47,142 nucleotides of DNA from Candidatus Gastranaerophilales bacterium (GCA_947589525.1 CANQAW010000001.1:1-47142); one strand, 5' to 3'; counted from the stretch's first letter, positions 16,866-25,422 are shown. Notes: a model not told the origin generated them from the sequence alone. Program-made: numbers and translations.

Positions 16866-17298
16866 TCATTCGTTCCTTACAGAATAATTTATCAAGAATA
16901 CTCTTATTAGTTTTATACTCCTGAGCATTAAAGGATGAAGTTTCAAGTAAATCATTTTCTGCTTGCAGGGATATTACACCTTTTTGAATATCTCTCAGAG
17001 TAGATATTGCGTTTTTGTATGCAGTTTCAATTACTTCGGGCATTTCGTTTCTCATTCTTCGTGCGTATAGCCTGTAAATACTTATATCTATTGCCAATAT
17101 ACGAAGTAAAGGAAAATGAGTATTGAGAGGTAGAGAGTATCTGCCTCTCAAATACCCATCGATGAGCGTAGAAGAATAAAGGACTGCCTCAAGGGCAACA
17201 ACACGATTGACGGCTTCCTGCCCATCATCAGAAGTAAGCTGGATTAGAGTAGGGGTAGAGGTTTGAGTTTCAATATCTTCAATCGTGCAATATTCCAT
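16855..17298 (-). CDS. Mu gp36-like protein (DUF1320)
   Basis: This 147-residue helical protein begins MEYCTIEDIETQTSTPTLIQLTSDD and has the family's VVALEAVLYSSTLIDGYLRGRYSLPLNTHFPLLRILAIDISIYRLYARR. These are diagnostic of the Mu gp36/DUF1320 family, a head-tail connector component. It lies between the decoration protein and gp37-like genes, the standard Mu order. Confidence 0.9.
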   Translation of the reverse strand: MEYCTIEDIETQTSTPTLIQLTSDDGQEAVNRVVALEAVLYSSTLIDGYLRGRYSLPLNTHFPLLRILAIDISIYRLYARRMRNEMPEVIETAYKNAISTLRDIQKGVISLQAENDLLETSSFNAQEYKTNKSILDKLFCKERMSEY

Positions 17299-17300
17299 AA

Positions 17301-17639
17301 TTATTGTCCTATTAAAATTCGTATTTCCTGACCGTCAGCACCGTCATCCAAAGCATATCCGTTGATTATTGCAGAGTCGGTTGCTTTAACGGCTTTTCCG
17401 TTTTCATCGGATGTAACGGCATCCCCAACAGAAATTGTGCCGGCTGCTTCTACAAGTAAAATTCCTAATAGTGCAACAGGGACATACTGTTCTTTTTCAA
17501 TTGCAACATCTGATACTCCGAGAGCTTTAGCTCCTTGTGAGCAATAATTTCCGTCAAACCCTATAAATCTGTGTTGCTCGATATCAACTGCGGCTTTAAC
17601 TGAATCAATTAAAAGTGGTTTATATACTTTATTCGCCAT
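17301..17639 (-). CDS. capsid decoration (cement) protein, DUF2190-like
   Basis: This 112-residue, beta-rich, cysteine-poor protein has an alanine/valine-rich core: VPVALLGILLVEAAGTISVGDAVTSDENGKAVKATDSAIINGYALDDGADG covers its C-terminal half. This pattern is typical of small phage capsid cement proteins of the DUF2190 group. It is adjacent to the major capsid gene cluster. Its start overlaps the end of the gp35-like gene by 11 bases. The exact family is an inference from pattern and position. Confidence 0.7.
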   Translation of the reverse strand: MANKVYKPLLIDSVKAAVDIEQHRFIGFDGNYCSQGAKALGVSDVAIEKEQYVPVALLGILLVEAAGTISVGDAVTSDENGKAVKATDSAIINGYALDDGADGQEIRILIGQ

Positions 17640-17868
17640 CTTTTACACCTCCTTCATTTTTGTTTTCAGGGGGATTTTGAGTTTTGGTTTCGGTTTTGGT
17701 TGCCTGAGTTTTTGTTTGAGTATTTGTTTTAGGTTTTGTTGCAGGCACTAAAACAACGAAGTCAGCAAGTTTAGCAGCTTGTGCATCGGTTAACTCAATA
17801 ACAGAACCCTCTTTGCAAACTTTGCCGTTATGCATAATGGAGGTATGTTTTATCTTATACTTGGACAT
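17629..17868 (-). CDS. Mu gp35-like small head protein
   Basis: From the ATG at 17868 (AAAGGAGG six to seven bases upstream) it is 79 residues: MSKYKIKHTSIMHNGKVCKEGSVIELTDAQAAKLADFVVLVP, followed by a Lys/Thr-rich low-complexity tail (KTNTQTKTQATKTETKTQNP). The folded part resembles the Mu gp35 group found next to the major capsid gene. An in-frame start further up would lie inside the capsid gene and lacks a binding site. The tail is probably disordered. Confidence 0.75.
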   Translation of the reverse strand: MSKYKIKHTSIMHNGKVCKEGSVIELTDAQAAKLADFVVLVPATKPKTNTQTKTQATKTETKTQNPPENKNEGGVKDGE

Positions 17869-18823
17869 TTGAACCTCCTTTGTCTTTTTCAGGGTCATAA
17901 CTTGGGTCATTAACACCTGAAATTAAGTATCCTGCTTCAGCACCGACTAAAAACGGAGTGTAGATATCAGTTGCTCTTATGTATTTGACTTTGTTGCCTT
18001 CTTTTGTGTATTCGTCAATATTTAGAGCATCTTTTTTACGAACCGTATATGCAAATGACGGGTCGTATTCCGTTCTTGACGCACCTAAATTTGGAACATA
18101 CGCAAGGACAATGTTGTCTTTCCAAATTCTGACAAAGTTTCCGTTTTTATCCGCAAAGATTGATTTTCCAATAACAATGTTTTCAATCTCAAAGATTTCT
18201 TTTAATAAATTAAGGGTTACTAATTTGTTTGTGTTATCTGAAATCAAATCTTTTAATTTGGGATGTCTTTTCAGAAGCCTCCAAGCCTCTTGACCTATGA
18301 CCATAGTATTAGGGTCTTGAGCAATTTTGCTTGAAACGGCATCTTTTGCATCATCGATAATACCTTGAGGGTCGGATGTTGACCAGTTAAAGCAGGATGT
18401 TCCAGATAAAATTCTTTTGTTGTCGGATGAATAATTCTTCGGGTCTTGAACCAAATCGGCACAGGCTTTTTCGTGTTCAAGCTGTAATCCGTTTGTAACC
18501 ACGTTTGTTGCGTGGAGTTGCAGTTTTACTTTTTCGGCTTCCTGTTCTTCCCTATAATCAATCGGATAAGATAAATCGTGTTCCGTCAAAGTGGTTGTAT
18601 GTTTTTTGAAACCTTGCGGTGAGATGACATTTGAGTTTGCACGAATAGCACGTTCAGTATCGTAGATATTGAAAGCTTCTTTGTTAAACTGAAAAATGTC
18701 AATTTTTTCTTTTTCGGAATATATCGTTGGGAACAGGACATCTGCGACAAAGGCATTGTTTCTGTAACCACGAGCGACTTCCGAAAGGTACGCATTTATG
18801 CGTAATTCTTCAAGTCTTCCCAT
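17855..18823 (-). CDS. major capsid protein
   Basis: This 322-residue protein occupies the capsid position next to the protease/scaffold gene. The opening EELRINAYLSEVARGYRNNAFVADVLFPTIYSEKEKIDIFQFNKEAF and the block RVIGQEAWRLLKRHPKLKD-like (here VIGQEAWRLLKRHPKLKDL) are characteristic of one class of HK97-fold coat proteins. This class differs from Mu gpT, so the capsid gene may come from another lineage. Good AAAGGAG before ATG. Several hundred copies should build the icosahedral head. Confidence 0.88.
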   Translation of the reverse strand: MGRLEELRINAYLSEVARGYRNNAFVADVLFPTIYSEKEKIDIFQFNKEAFNIYDTERAIRANSNVISPQGFKKHTTTLTEHDLSYPIDYREEQEAEKVKLQLHATNVVTNGLQLEHEKACADLVQDPKNYSSDNKRILSGTSCFNWSTSDPQGIIDDAKDAVSSKIAQDPNTMVIGQEAWRLLKRHPKLKDLISDNTNKLVTLNLLKEIFEIENIVIGKSIFADKNGNFVRIWKDNIVLAYVPNLGASRTEYDPSFAYTVRKKDALNIDEYTKEGNKVKYIRATDIYTPFLVGAEAGYLISGVNDPSYDPEKDKGGSNVQV

Positions 18824-18859
18824 TTAAACTCCTTTTATTTTTTCGTGGGTAATATGTTA

Positions 18860-19834
18860 CTAGATATTTAGTCTTAGAAGTGCATCTCTGAATGAGATGT
18901 TTTCTTTTTCCGCAAGAGCGGTTGCCTCTTTAAAAATCTCTAAGGATTCTTCTTCGGCATTTGCAAACTTTTCAACATCCACTTTAGACAAGTGTTTGTC
19001 TTTTGTTGCAGTTTCTTTGTATGTAATTTGGGGTGGAATGGACTCGATAAAAGATTTAAAGTCAGAAATGACTTGCGAGTCCTCCCCAAATTTCTGTACA
19101 TTATCTAATTCTTGAAGAATTGATAGTACGACTTCTTTGTTTGCCGGAACCAATGTTCCTTTTTCGATTTGTTTTTCGATAAACTCATCAAACTCTTTTT
19201 TCTTAATAGCGAGTTTAATGTTGTTTAATTCTTGTTCGATTTCTTCTTTGCCTTGTGCTTTTTCTTTAAAACTTGCAACTTCATCAGTCAAAGCTGAAAT
19301 CTTTTCTTTCAAGGATTTAATTGTTTCAAGTTTTTTGTTGTTTTCTTTGAAATTAGCAACTTGAGTTTCAAGGACAGAAATCTGCTTTTTCAAATCCTCA
19401 ATATCTTCTTGCGAAAAGTTGTCGGAATCATCTTCGGATTCAAACTCATAGGTGTCAGATTCTGATTCCATAAATTTAATCGCTTCCAAACCTTTAACTT
19501 GAGGTATTGCTGCACCTAAAAATGAGACAGCCTTAAGGTAAGCACCTTTGCCTTCAAGATTTCGGTACAATTCAACGGAAACTTTTTTATACTTTCCGTC
19601 ATTTACATCTTTTTCAAATGTTTCGGGAATATCTTTAAAAGCAACTTTTAATTTATCTCCCTCTGCTTTTACTGTTTCAACCCAACCATAAGCGGGTCCT
19701 GACTGTTGATGGTCGATGGTAATCGGGGCTTCGCAGAATTTTGGGTCATAGTTTTTTGCAATTTCTGCAATTTCCTTTTGGGTAAATTTACCTTGAGGGT
19801 ATTTACCGGCTTTAAATACTTCGTAGAATTTCAT
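18860..19834 (-). CDS. prohead protease / scaffold (Mu gpI-like)
   Basis: This 324-residue protein has an N-terminal Mu I-type protease domain: KAGKYPQGKFTQKEIAEIAKNYDP, then PITIDHQQSGPAYGWVETV with His42, and KYKKVSVELYRN with Ser86, a His/Ser pair as expected for this class. Residues about 135-215 are predicted coiled coil, matching the internal scaffold (Mu gpZ) fused or nested with the protease. It is the first gene of the minus-strand head operon. A nested internal scaffold start inside the coiled coil, as in Mu, is possible but not marked by an obvious binding site. Confidence 0.9.
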   Translation of the reverse strand: MKFYEVFKAGKYPQGKFTQKEIAEIAKNYDPKFCEAPITIDHQQSGPAYGWVETVKAEGDKLKVAFKDIPETFEKDVNDGKYKKVSVELYRNLEGKGAYLKAVSFLGAAIPQVKGLEAIKFMESESDTYEFESEDDSDNFSQEDIEDLKKQISVLETQVANFKENNKKLETIKSLKEKISALTDEVASFKEKAQGKEEIEQELNNIKLAIKKKEFDEFIEKQIEKGTLVPANKEVVLSILQELDNVQKFGEDSQVISDFKSFIESIPPQITYKETATKDKHLSKVDVEKFANAEEESLEIFKEATALAEKENISFRDALLRLNI

Positions 19835-20116
19835 ACTTTTTAAATTCCTTTATTTTTTACAACGGGGTTTTGTACATTCACACTATAAACGGTGTACTGC
19901 AACGCTTTCAAAAATTTTTTGCATAAGTTTTTATTAAACAATTTTTTTCATAATTTTTTAAATAAATAATTTTTGAAAAACAAAATCACTACGAGTTAGA
20001 CTAAAAATATACACTTACCCCTCTTAATACGCAGAAAACAGTTGCGAGACTTAACTCGCAGCTTGTTTTCTTTCACTAAAGAGGATGAAGAAAAGTATAA
20101 AAGGAGTTACTTATAT
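19835..20116. promoter_or_regulatory. divergent control region between the two late operons
   Basis: About 280 AT-rich bases separate the leftward head operon from the rightward terminase/tail operon, so promoters for both must lie here. A possible -10 (TTATAGT) for the head operon is around 19882-19888 on the minus strand, next to a GTAC-flanked dyad (19872-19896). No gene is convincing. A Mor/C-type activator from the early operon is the expected regulator, but I cannot define its site. Confidence 0.5.
20033..20071 (+). promoter_or_regulatory. long stem-loop in the leader of the rightward late operon
   Basis: AGAAAACA (20033-20040) pairs with TGTTTTCT (20064-20071), and the inner TGCGAG (20043-20048) pairs with CTCGCA (20055-20060) around a 6-base loop. 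It ends 45 bases before the first start codon. Followed by mixed T/C rather than a T-run, it may be a leader structure, weak terminator or dyad operator. Confidence 0.5.
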
Positions 20117-20362
20117 ATGGAATTTTTAAACGAACTGTCTCCATTTATCGAAAATGTCGGATTTCCGGCTTTGATTTTCGCTATTTGGTACATTTATCAT
20201 CAATCACAAGTGAAAGCCTTTGAAAAAATTATTCAGAATAATTTTGAAATTTTAAAGGATTTGCTTGAAACCAACCAATATCATGCGGCTTTGCTTTCCC
20301 GAATCGAGAGCAAAATCGACAATAACCTTTGGTGTCCTATTTTAAAAAGGGAGGTTTCATAG
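20117..20362 (+). CDS. small membrane protein, first gene of rightward late operon
   Basis: From the ATG at 20117, which has AAGGAG ten bases upstream, the protein is 81 residues. One transmembrane segment (GFPALIFAIWYIYH, about residues 15-30) is followed by a helical, probably coiled-coil cytoplasmic part. Size and topology fit either a holin-like protein or the Mu gp25-type membrane/coiled-coil proteins that precede the terminase genes. An upstream in-frame start at 20042 would cut through the leader stem-loop and lacks a binding site. Confidence 0.75.
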   Translation: MEFLNELSPFIENVGFPALIFAIWYIYHQSQVKAFEKIIQNNFEILKDLLETNQYHAALLSRIESKIDNNLWCPILKREVS

Positions 20363-20605
20363 ATGAATCCTGAAAGATTACAGTTAAAAGGTATGTTTGC
20401 AGAAAGCAAAAAGCACTTTCGTACACTTGATACGGAAGCATCCGGACTTATTCTGATTATTCGTTCATTGCTTAATCCGTATGAAGATGTAACCAAAATT
20501 GATACAGAAAAAGCACTCGTATCAATGCAAAGGCTAAATACAATCCAAACAGAACTTAAAAATCTTGAAGTAAAAATCAGAAATTTGGAGGCAGAACTTG
20601 ACTAA
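20363..20605 (+). CDS. small coiled-coil phage protein (Mu gp26 position)
   Basis: This 80-residue, highly helical protein has NPERLQLKGMFAESKKHFRTLDTEASGL at the N-terminus and a heptad-like C-terminus (LNTIQTELKNLEVKIRNLEAEL). It starts immediately after the previous stop and overlaps the small terminase gene by 8 bases. In Mu, small genes of unknown role (gp25-gp26) occupy this place. Function not recognised. Confidence 0.75.
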   Translation: MNPERLQLKGMFAESKKHFRTLDTEASGLILIIRSLLNPYEDVTKIDTEKALVSMQRLNTIQTELKNLEVKIRNLEAELD

Positions 20606-21047
20606 TAAGCAATATCTTATAGGTGAGGCAGAAAACCTCTTTGTTTACAAATTAAAAACAGTTGAAACAATTGCCAATGAACTGAATCTTAGCAGAAAAA
20701 CAGTTATGAATTGGAAAGAAAAAGGCGATTGGGATAATAAACGCAAGTTGTATATTAAATCTAAAATTGCCTTCCATGAAGAATTATTTGAATTTGCTCG
20801 CAAAATCATGAAAGACATAACGGAGGATATGGAAAAAGGCAACAAAATTGATGCCGGCAGAATGTATGCATTTTGTAAGCTTGTACCAATGTTCACAAAA
20901 GTAAAAGACTATGAAGATATAGTGGCTAAAAAAGAAGAAAAAGCGACTCCAAGAGGGTTGACACCTGAACTTATTGCACAAATTGAAGAAGAGGTGTTGG
21001 GAATCACTCACAATGACAATAACAACGAAGAAATCGAAAAAAACTAA
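20598..21047 (+). CDS. terminase small subunit (DUF1804/Mu gp27-like)
   Basis: This 149-residue protein has an N-terminal helix-turn-helix (VETIANELNLSRKTVMNWKEKGDWDNKRK, residues about 22-50), as in small terminase subunits that recognise packaging DNA. A helical multimerisation region and an acidic tail follow. It directly precedes the large terminase gene, overlapping it. Mu-like phages package a headful starting in host DNA near the left end, and the small subunit sets that start site. Confidence 0.85.
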   Translation: MTNKQYLIGEAENLFVYKLKTVETIANELNLSRKTVMNWKEKGDWDNKRKLYIKSKIAFHEELFEFARKIMKDITEDMEKGNKIDAGRMYAFCKLVPMFTKVKDYEDIVAKKEEKATPRGLTPELIAQIEEEVLGITHNDNNNEEIEKN

Positions 21048-22377
21048 TTTTTTTCTGCCATATCAAATGCGGTGGTTAGATGATAATTCAAAAGTAAAAA
21101 TATGGGAGAAATCCCGAAGAATAGGAGCAACATATGTACAAAGTTATGAAGATGTAAAAGATTGCGTAAAACGGACAGTTCCGGCTGTGTGGTTTTCTTC
21201 TGCGGATGAATCGGCAGCACGAGAGTACATTGATTATTGCAAACAATGGGCAACTTTGTTTAATATCGCTGCCAAAGACTTAGGCGAGCAGATTTTGGAT
21301 AAAGAAAAAGACATCAAAGCCTATGTCATTCAGTTCTCAAACGGAACAAAAATACACGCATTGTCATCAAATCCTAAAGGGTTTCGTTCCAAAGGCGGAA
21401 AAGTTGTACTCGATGAATTTGCATTCCACAATAATCCCGAAGAATTATGGAAAGCTGCACGACCTTGTATTACTTGGGGATATCCTCTAAGGATTCTTTC
21501 AACCCACAACGGTCAAAGCTGTCTTTATTACAAATTCTTGGATCAGGTTCAAAAAGGTAAACTCAAATGGAGTCATCACAAAACCCCGATACAACTTGCC
21601 GTTGACGAAGGCTTGATTGATAAAATCTACGGCAGACCTACAACGCAAGAAGAACGACAGGCTTGGTTAGATGAAGAATGCAAGAACTGTTTTGACGATT
21701 ATACTTGGTTTCAAGAGTATTGTTGTATCGCTATTGACGAGGCTTGTGCTTTTCTTCCGTATGAACTTATTGCAACTTGTGAGATGCAGGATGTTTTAAA
21801 ATCACTTGAAACAATAAGAGGAGATTTATATGTTGGAATAGACATCGGCAGAAGAAAAGACTTAACAGTTATATGGTGTCTTGAAAGACTTGAAAACTCC
21901 AAATATACAAGAAAAGTTAAAGTTTTAGAAAAAACACCTTTTCATATCCAATATGAGATAGTATCAGAGATTTTAAAACACCCGAAACTGCGAAGATGTT
22001 GTATTGACTCTACCGGCATAGGAATGCAACTTGCTGAAACTGCACAAAAAGACTTCGGACAATACAGAGTCGAGGCGGTAATGTTTACTAATCGTTCCAA
22101 AGAGGAAATGGCATACAACCTCCGTACAAACTTTGAAGATAAATCCGTATTCATACCAAATGAACACGATATCCGAGAAGATTTACACTCAATAAGAAGA
22201 ATTGCAACAAAAGCAGGAAATATTCGTTTTGATGCTGACTCCTCCGAAGTAAACGGACACGCAGACAGATTTTGGGCGTTGGCACTTGCTCTGATTGCTT
22301 GTTCTGTTCCGTACTCGCCTGTAGATATTACAACAAGAAAAAGATATGAGACTTTAAAAATGACTCAAAATTTTTAA
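21013..22377 (+). CDS. terminase large subunit (Mu gp28-like)
   Basis: This roughly 454-residue DNA-packaging motor has an N-terminal ATPase. The adenine/Walker A-like region is KIWEKSRRIGATYVQSYEDV, Walker B is GKVVLDEFAFHNNPEELWKA, and the coupling motif is LRILSTHNG. The C-terminal RNase H-like nuclease is marked by DLYVGIDIGRRKDLTVIWCLE with its acidic residues, and a late RFWALALALIA segment. I chose ATG 21013 (overlapping the small subunit by 35 bases) rather than a TTG at 20974. It is followed by the tail chaperone gene instead of the portal gene normally next in Mu. Confidence 0.94.
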   Translation: MTITTKKSKKTNFFLPYQMRWLDDNSKVKIWEKSRRIGATYVQSYEDVKDCVKRTVPAVWFSSADESAAREYIDYCKQWATLFNIAAKDLGEQILDKEKDIKAYVIQFSNGTKIHALSSNPKGFRSKGGKVVLDEFAFHNNPEELWKAARPCITWGYPLRILSTHNGQSCLYYKFLDQVQKGKLKWSHHKTPIQLAVDEGLIDKIYGRPTTQEERQAWLDEECKNCFDDYTWFQEYCCIAIDEACAFLPYELIATCEMQDVLKSLETIRGDLYVGIDIGRRKDLTVIWCLERLENSKYTRKVKVLEKTPFHIQYEIVSEILKHPKLRRCCIDSTGIGMQLAETAQKDFGQYRVEAVMFTNRSKEEMAYNLRTNFEDKSVFIPNEHDIREDLHSIRRIATKAGNIRFDADSSEVNGHADRFWALALALIACSVPYSPVDITTRKRYETLKMTQNF

Positions 22378-22544
22378 AATCGATTTTAAGAGGGATAAAA
22401 TGACTTCGGATGATAATTTATACCAACCTCGATAGTAAAATTCAACAGAACGGTTTTTGAACACTTTTTGAACGGTATCAGAAATTAACTAAATAAGAAA
22501 AATTTCAAGAATTAAAAAATACAAAATTTTGAAGGAGAAAATTT
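22378..22544. other. intergenic segment between terminase and tail chaperone
   Basis: About 167 bases with no clear gene. A short frame of 11 codons (22400-22435, MTSDDNLYQPR) with AGAGGG in front may be a relic. The repeated TTTTTGAAC (22455-22475) inside GAACGGTTTTTGAACACTTT could be a regulatory site. This is the place from which the head genes appear to have been moved compared with Mu. Confidence 0.35.
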
Positions 22545-22841
22545 ATGACAAAAACATTAACCTTACCATCAGGAAAAATTGCAGAAATTCGAAAAGGTCG
22601 TGGATACGACTTACTGCAAGCACAGATAAAAGCAAAAGATTCGGAAGAAATTCCTTACGCATTAATTGCCGAACTTGTATCAATAGACGGACAGCAACTG
22701 GTTTATGAAGATATCCTCGATATGGATTTAGAAGATGTAATCGCACTTCAAACAGAGATTTCGGGGAAGTTACAGAGTGCAAAGACGAAGAAAGAGGAAA
22801 CAAAACAGTCAACCTCTCTATCCCCGACAGCCAATGCATAA
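22545..22841 (+). CDS. tail assembly chaperone, short form (Mu gp41-like)
   Basis: This 98-residue protein lies directly upstream of the tape measure gene, the fixed position of tail assembly chaperones, and has the family-like start TKTLTLPSGKIAEIRKGRGYDLLQA, followed by LIAELVSIDGQQLVYEDILDMDLEDV. AAGGAG precedes the ATG. Near its end the -1 frame becomes open and continues for about 55 further sensible residues, so a longer fusion product made by programmed frameshifting is likely, as in many tailed phages. Confidence 0.88.
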   Translation: MTKTLTLPSGKIAEIRKGRGYDLLQAQIKAKDSEEIPYALIAELVSIDGQQLVYEDILDMDLEDVIALQTEISGKLQSAKTKKEETKQSTSLSPTANA

Positions 22842-22984
22842 TTCATTTATGCAAAACTACAGGGTGGCAATACTCTGAGATTTGTGAAATGCCAATCCCA
22901 ATCCTTGCTTATTGGTGTAATCAAGCCGTAAAGTACACTCTTAATCGTAATGAGGAAATTACCGAAGAATGCTCGACAGTATGA
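22709..22984 (+). CDS. -1 frame extension of the tail assembly chaperone
   Basis: In the -1 frame relative to the chaperone gene, the sequence is open from 22709 to the TGA at 22982-22984. It has no ATG, GTG or TTG before the well-formed part, which reads VNLSIPDSQCIIHLC then KTTGWQYSEICEMPIPILAY and WCNQAVKYTLNRNEEI. This resembles the second domain of Mu-like tail chaperones. The switch must occur between 22709 and 22841. I see no textbook slippery heptamer; the candidates are GGGGAAG at 22763-22769 and the A-rich stretch at 22778-22806. The stop overlaps the region of the tape measure start. Confidence 0.6.
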   Translation, partial: RYPRYGFRRCNRTSNRDFGEVTECKDEERGNKTVNLSIPDSQCIIHLCKTTGWQYSEICEMPIPILAYWCNQAVKYTLNRNEEITEECSTV

Positions 22985-25419
22985 TGAAAGTATCATTAAC
23001 CCTTGTTGCCTTTGATAAAATGTCAAGGGTAATAAGAGATGCCGTAACAAAATCTAATGACGAGTTTTCAAAACTCCAAAACAAAGTTCAACAAACTTCC
23101 GATATGTTGGATAAACTCGGAGCTAATATGGTTAAACTCGGTGCCGGATTAACAGCCACAGGTGGCGCATTAGCCTATAAACTTGGGATTACGGAGGCAA
23201 TTCCCGAAGCTCTTGCTCTGGAACATCAACTTCGAGAATTAGGGAATGTCGGTCAATTATCCGCTGAACAATTAAAAGAAATGGATGAGAGATTAGGCTC
23301 TATATCAAGGCATACAAACCAATTCAGAAGTGAAATTGCAGAAGGTTTGAATGTTCTTGTCGCATCAGGTATTGCTCCTGAAAAAGCACTAGACTATATG
23401 AATGTAATCGGTCGAACTGCAACAGCGGCACAAGCTGAAATAGTGGATATTTCAAAAACGGCATTTGCTGTTACTGATAACTTAAAGGTCAATGTTGATG
23501 ATTTGGCTAAAACAATGGATATTTTAGCTCAAGCCGGAAAAGAGGGCAGATTTGAGTTAAAAGATATGTCTGCCGCCTTTCCAAGTTTAACGGCAGGAGC
23601 AAGTATGCTCGGAATGAGAGGTGTTCCTGCTGTTTCTCAACTTGGGGCAGCTTTGCAAGTTGCAATGAAAGGTGCAGGAAGTGCTGCTGAGGCTGCGACA
23701 AACTTTGAAAGTTTTTTGCAAGCGATAACTTCTCCGATGGCTGTTAATAGATTTAAAGAACTGTACGGAGTGGATTTACCGCAATTCTTAAATCGTGTAA
23801 TTGCTGAAAATAAAGACCCAATTGAAGAAATGGTTATGTTAATCAATCATCTTACAGGTGGCGACGTTTTCAAAGTTTCTGAAATCTTTAGGAATAAAAC
23901 GGACTTGAACTTCTTAAAACCTATGATGCAAAATCTCGATGAGTATCGAAGAATTAAAGCATCTGCTCTTGGTGCAGATGGCATTATGGATGAAGACTTT
24001 AACCACATGATGGAAACAACAAACGAGCAATTTAAACTTTTAAAAATTAATATGAAAGAGCTTGTTTTTCCTCATCTGCACAAGCCAATCGAAAAAATCA
24101 ATCAACTACTTACAGCTATAAATAAAAATCCTTTATTGCAAAAAGGAATATTTACGGCAATCATCGGCACGATAGGAGCAGGAGTTGTGTTGACTACTCT
24201 TGGAACTGCAACAATTCTTGTTGGTAAACTTGTCAAAGGATACGGTGCATTTTTAAGTGTGGCAAGAGATTTAACCCCTGTTTTAGTGCAAAACGGAATT
24301 AAACTGTTGAATTTTATCGGTTTAAATTCTACCGCTCACAACCTGACCTTTGGTTACAAAATCAAACAGAGTGGCGATAAGTTGGGACTTGCATCTGCTT
24401 TTAGTCTTAAAGGCGGTTTGATGGCAGATATTAGAAGAATAGACAACAATCTGCGAGCAGGAATAATTAACGGATTTAAAGAACTTCCAAGCAATATTTC
24501 TAAATCAACCGTTGCTCTCAAAGATTGGACTGTCACTTCCATAAAAGGAATTCCGGCAAGTTTAATAAACGGTTTAACTGCGTTCAAAAAGGGTTTTCTT
24601 GGTATTCCAAGTATGATAAAAAATGCAATCATCGCTTTTAGAGCATTTTCTGTTACACTTCTGACTTCGCCCCTTGGGTGGATAGCTCTTGCAATTGGAG
24701 CGGTGGCACTTGTAATTTACAAATATTGGAAACCGATTACAGCATTCTTTAAAGGTATGTGGCAAGGATTAAAAGAAGGTTTGCAACCTTTGGTGCCATT
24801 ATTTAAAAGAATTGGAACTGCAATAGAGCCAATATTAAAACCTATAAAAACAATTATTGACTGGTTTAAAAAACTGATTAAACCCGTTGAAGATACAGGA
24901 GGAGCTGCCGAAAATATGGGTATAAAATTTGGTAAGGCTATTGCAAATATTATTGTAAAAATTGTTGAACTTATAACTAAAGTGTTTGAGTTCGGCAAAA
25001 AAATAGGCGATATGCTTGCAAACGGAATATTATCCAAACTCGGAAAAACAAAAGAAGCAATCGGAAAGCACGCCCAAATTATCCGAGACCACTTGCCTCA
25101 CTCCCCTGCTAAAGTCGGGCCGTTAAAAGATTTAAACAAATTAAAAATAGTTGAAACAATTGCATCCACTATGAAACCCGCTCCACTTATTAAAGCAATG
25201 AATAAGTCTTTAGGACTTATGACAACAGGTATGGGTGCTAATAAAAACAAACTTGGCATCAGTGGAGGAACTCAATTGGTAATTACCTATTCTCCGACAA
25301 TAACAATGCCGAACGGAACGACAAAAGAAGAATTCTCACAACTTTTGAAAAAACATAAAGATGAAGTTGTTGCGATTTTCAGAAGAGAATTAGAACGTAA
25401 AGAAAGGGTTGCGTACTAA
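22969..25419 (+). CDS. tail tape measure protein
   Basis: This 816-residue protein sets tail length and is extruded through the tube during infection. The N-terminal region (about 1-330) has the TP901-type tape measure signature, with LGNVGQLSAEQLKEMDERLGSISRHTN, DYMNVIGRTATAAQAE, and AMDILAQAGKEGRFELKDMSAAFPSLTAGASMLGM. Hydrophobic segments occur at about 393-420 (AIIGTIGAGVVLTTLGTATILVG) and 560-585 (LTSPLGWIALAIGAVALVIY), and the C-terminus has the common HAQIIRDHLPHSPAKVGPL motif. Starts at 22969, 22981 or 22984 are possible; the last would be coupled to the frameshift product stop. Confidence 0.94.
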   Translation: MLDSMMKVSLTLVAFDKMSRVIRDAVTKSNDEFSKLQNKVQQTSDMLDKLGANMVKLGAGLTATGGALAYKLGITEAIPEALALEHQLRELGNVGQLSAEQLKEMDERLGSISRHTNQFRSEIAEGLNVLVASGIAPEKALDYMNVIGRTATAAQAEIVDISKTAFAVTDNLKVNVDDLAKTMDILAQAGKEGRFELKDMSAAFPSLTAGASMLGMRGVPAVSQLGAALQVAMKGAGSAAEAATNFESFLQAITSPMAVNRFKELYGVDLPQFLNRVIAENKDPIEEMVMLINHLTGGDVFKVSEIFRNKTDLNFLKPMMQNLDEYRRIKASALGADGIMDEDFNHMMETTNEQFKLLKINMKELVFPHLHKPIEKINQLLTAINKNPLLQKGIFTAIIGTIGAGVVLTTLGTATILVGKLVKGYGAFLSVARDLTPVLVQNGIKLLNFIGLNSTAHNLTFGYKIKQSGDKLGLASAFSLKGGLMADIRRIDNNLRAGIINGFKELPSNISKSTVALKDWTVTSIKGIPASLINGLTAFKKGFLGIPSMIKNAIIAFRAFSVTLLTSPLGWIALAIGAVALVIYKYWKPITAFFKGMWQGLKEGLQPLVPLFKRIGTAIEPILKPIKTIIDWFKKLIKPVEDTGGAAENMGIKFGKAIANIIVKIVELITKVFEFGKKIGDMLANGILSKLGKTKEAIGKHAQIIRDHLPHSPAKVGPLKDLNKLKIVETIASTMKPAPLIKAMNKSLGLMTTGMGANKNKLGISGGTQLVITYSPTITMPNGTTKEEFSQLLKKHKDEVVAIFRRELERKERVAY

Positions 25420-25422
25420 AAT

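Noticed and set aside
22400..22435. 11-codon frame between terminase and chaperone genes as a real gene
   Set aside because: Too short to support; mentioned only as a possible relic of the rearrangement.
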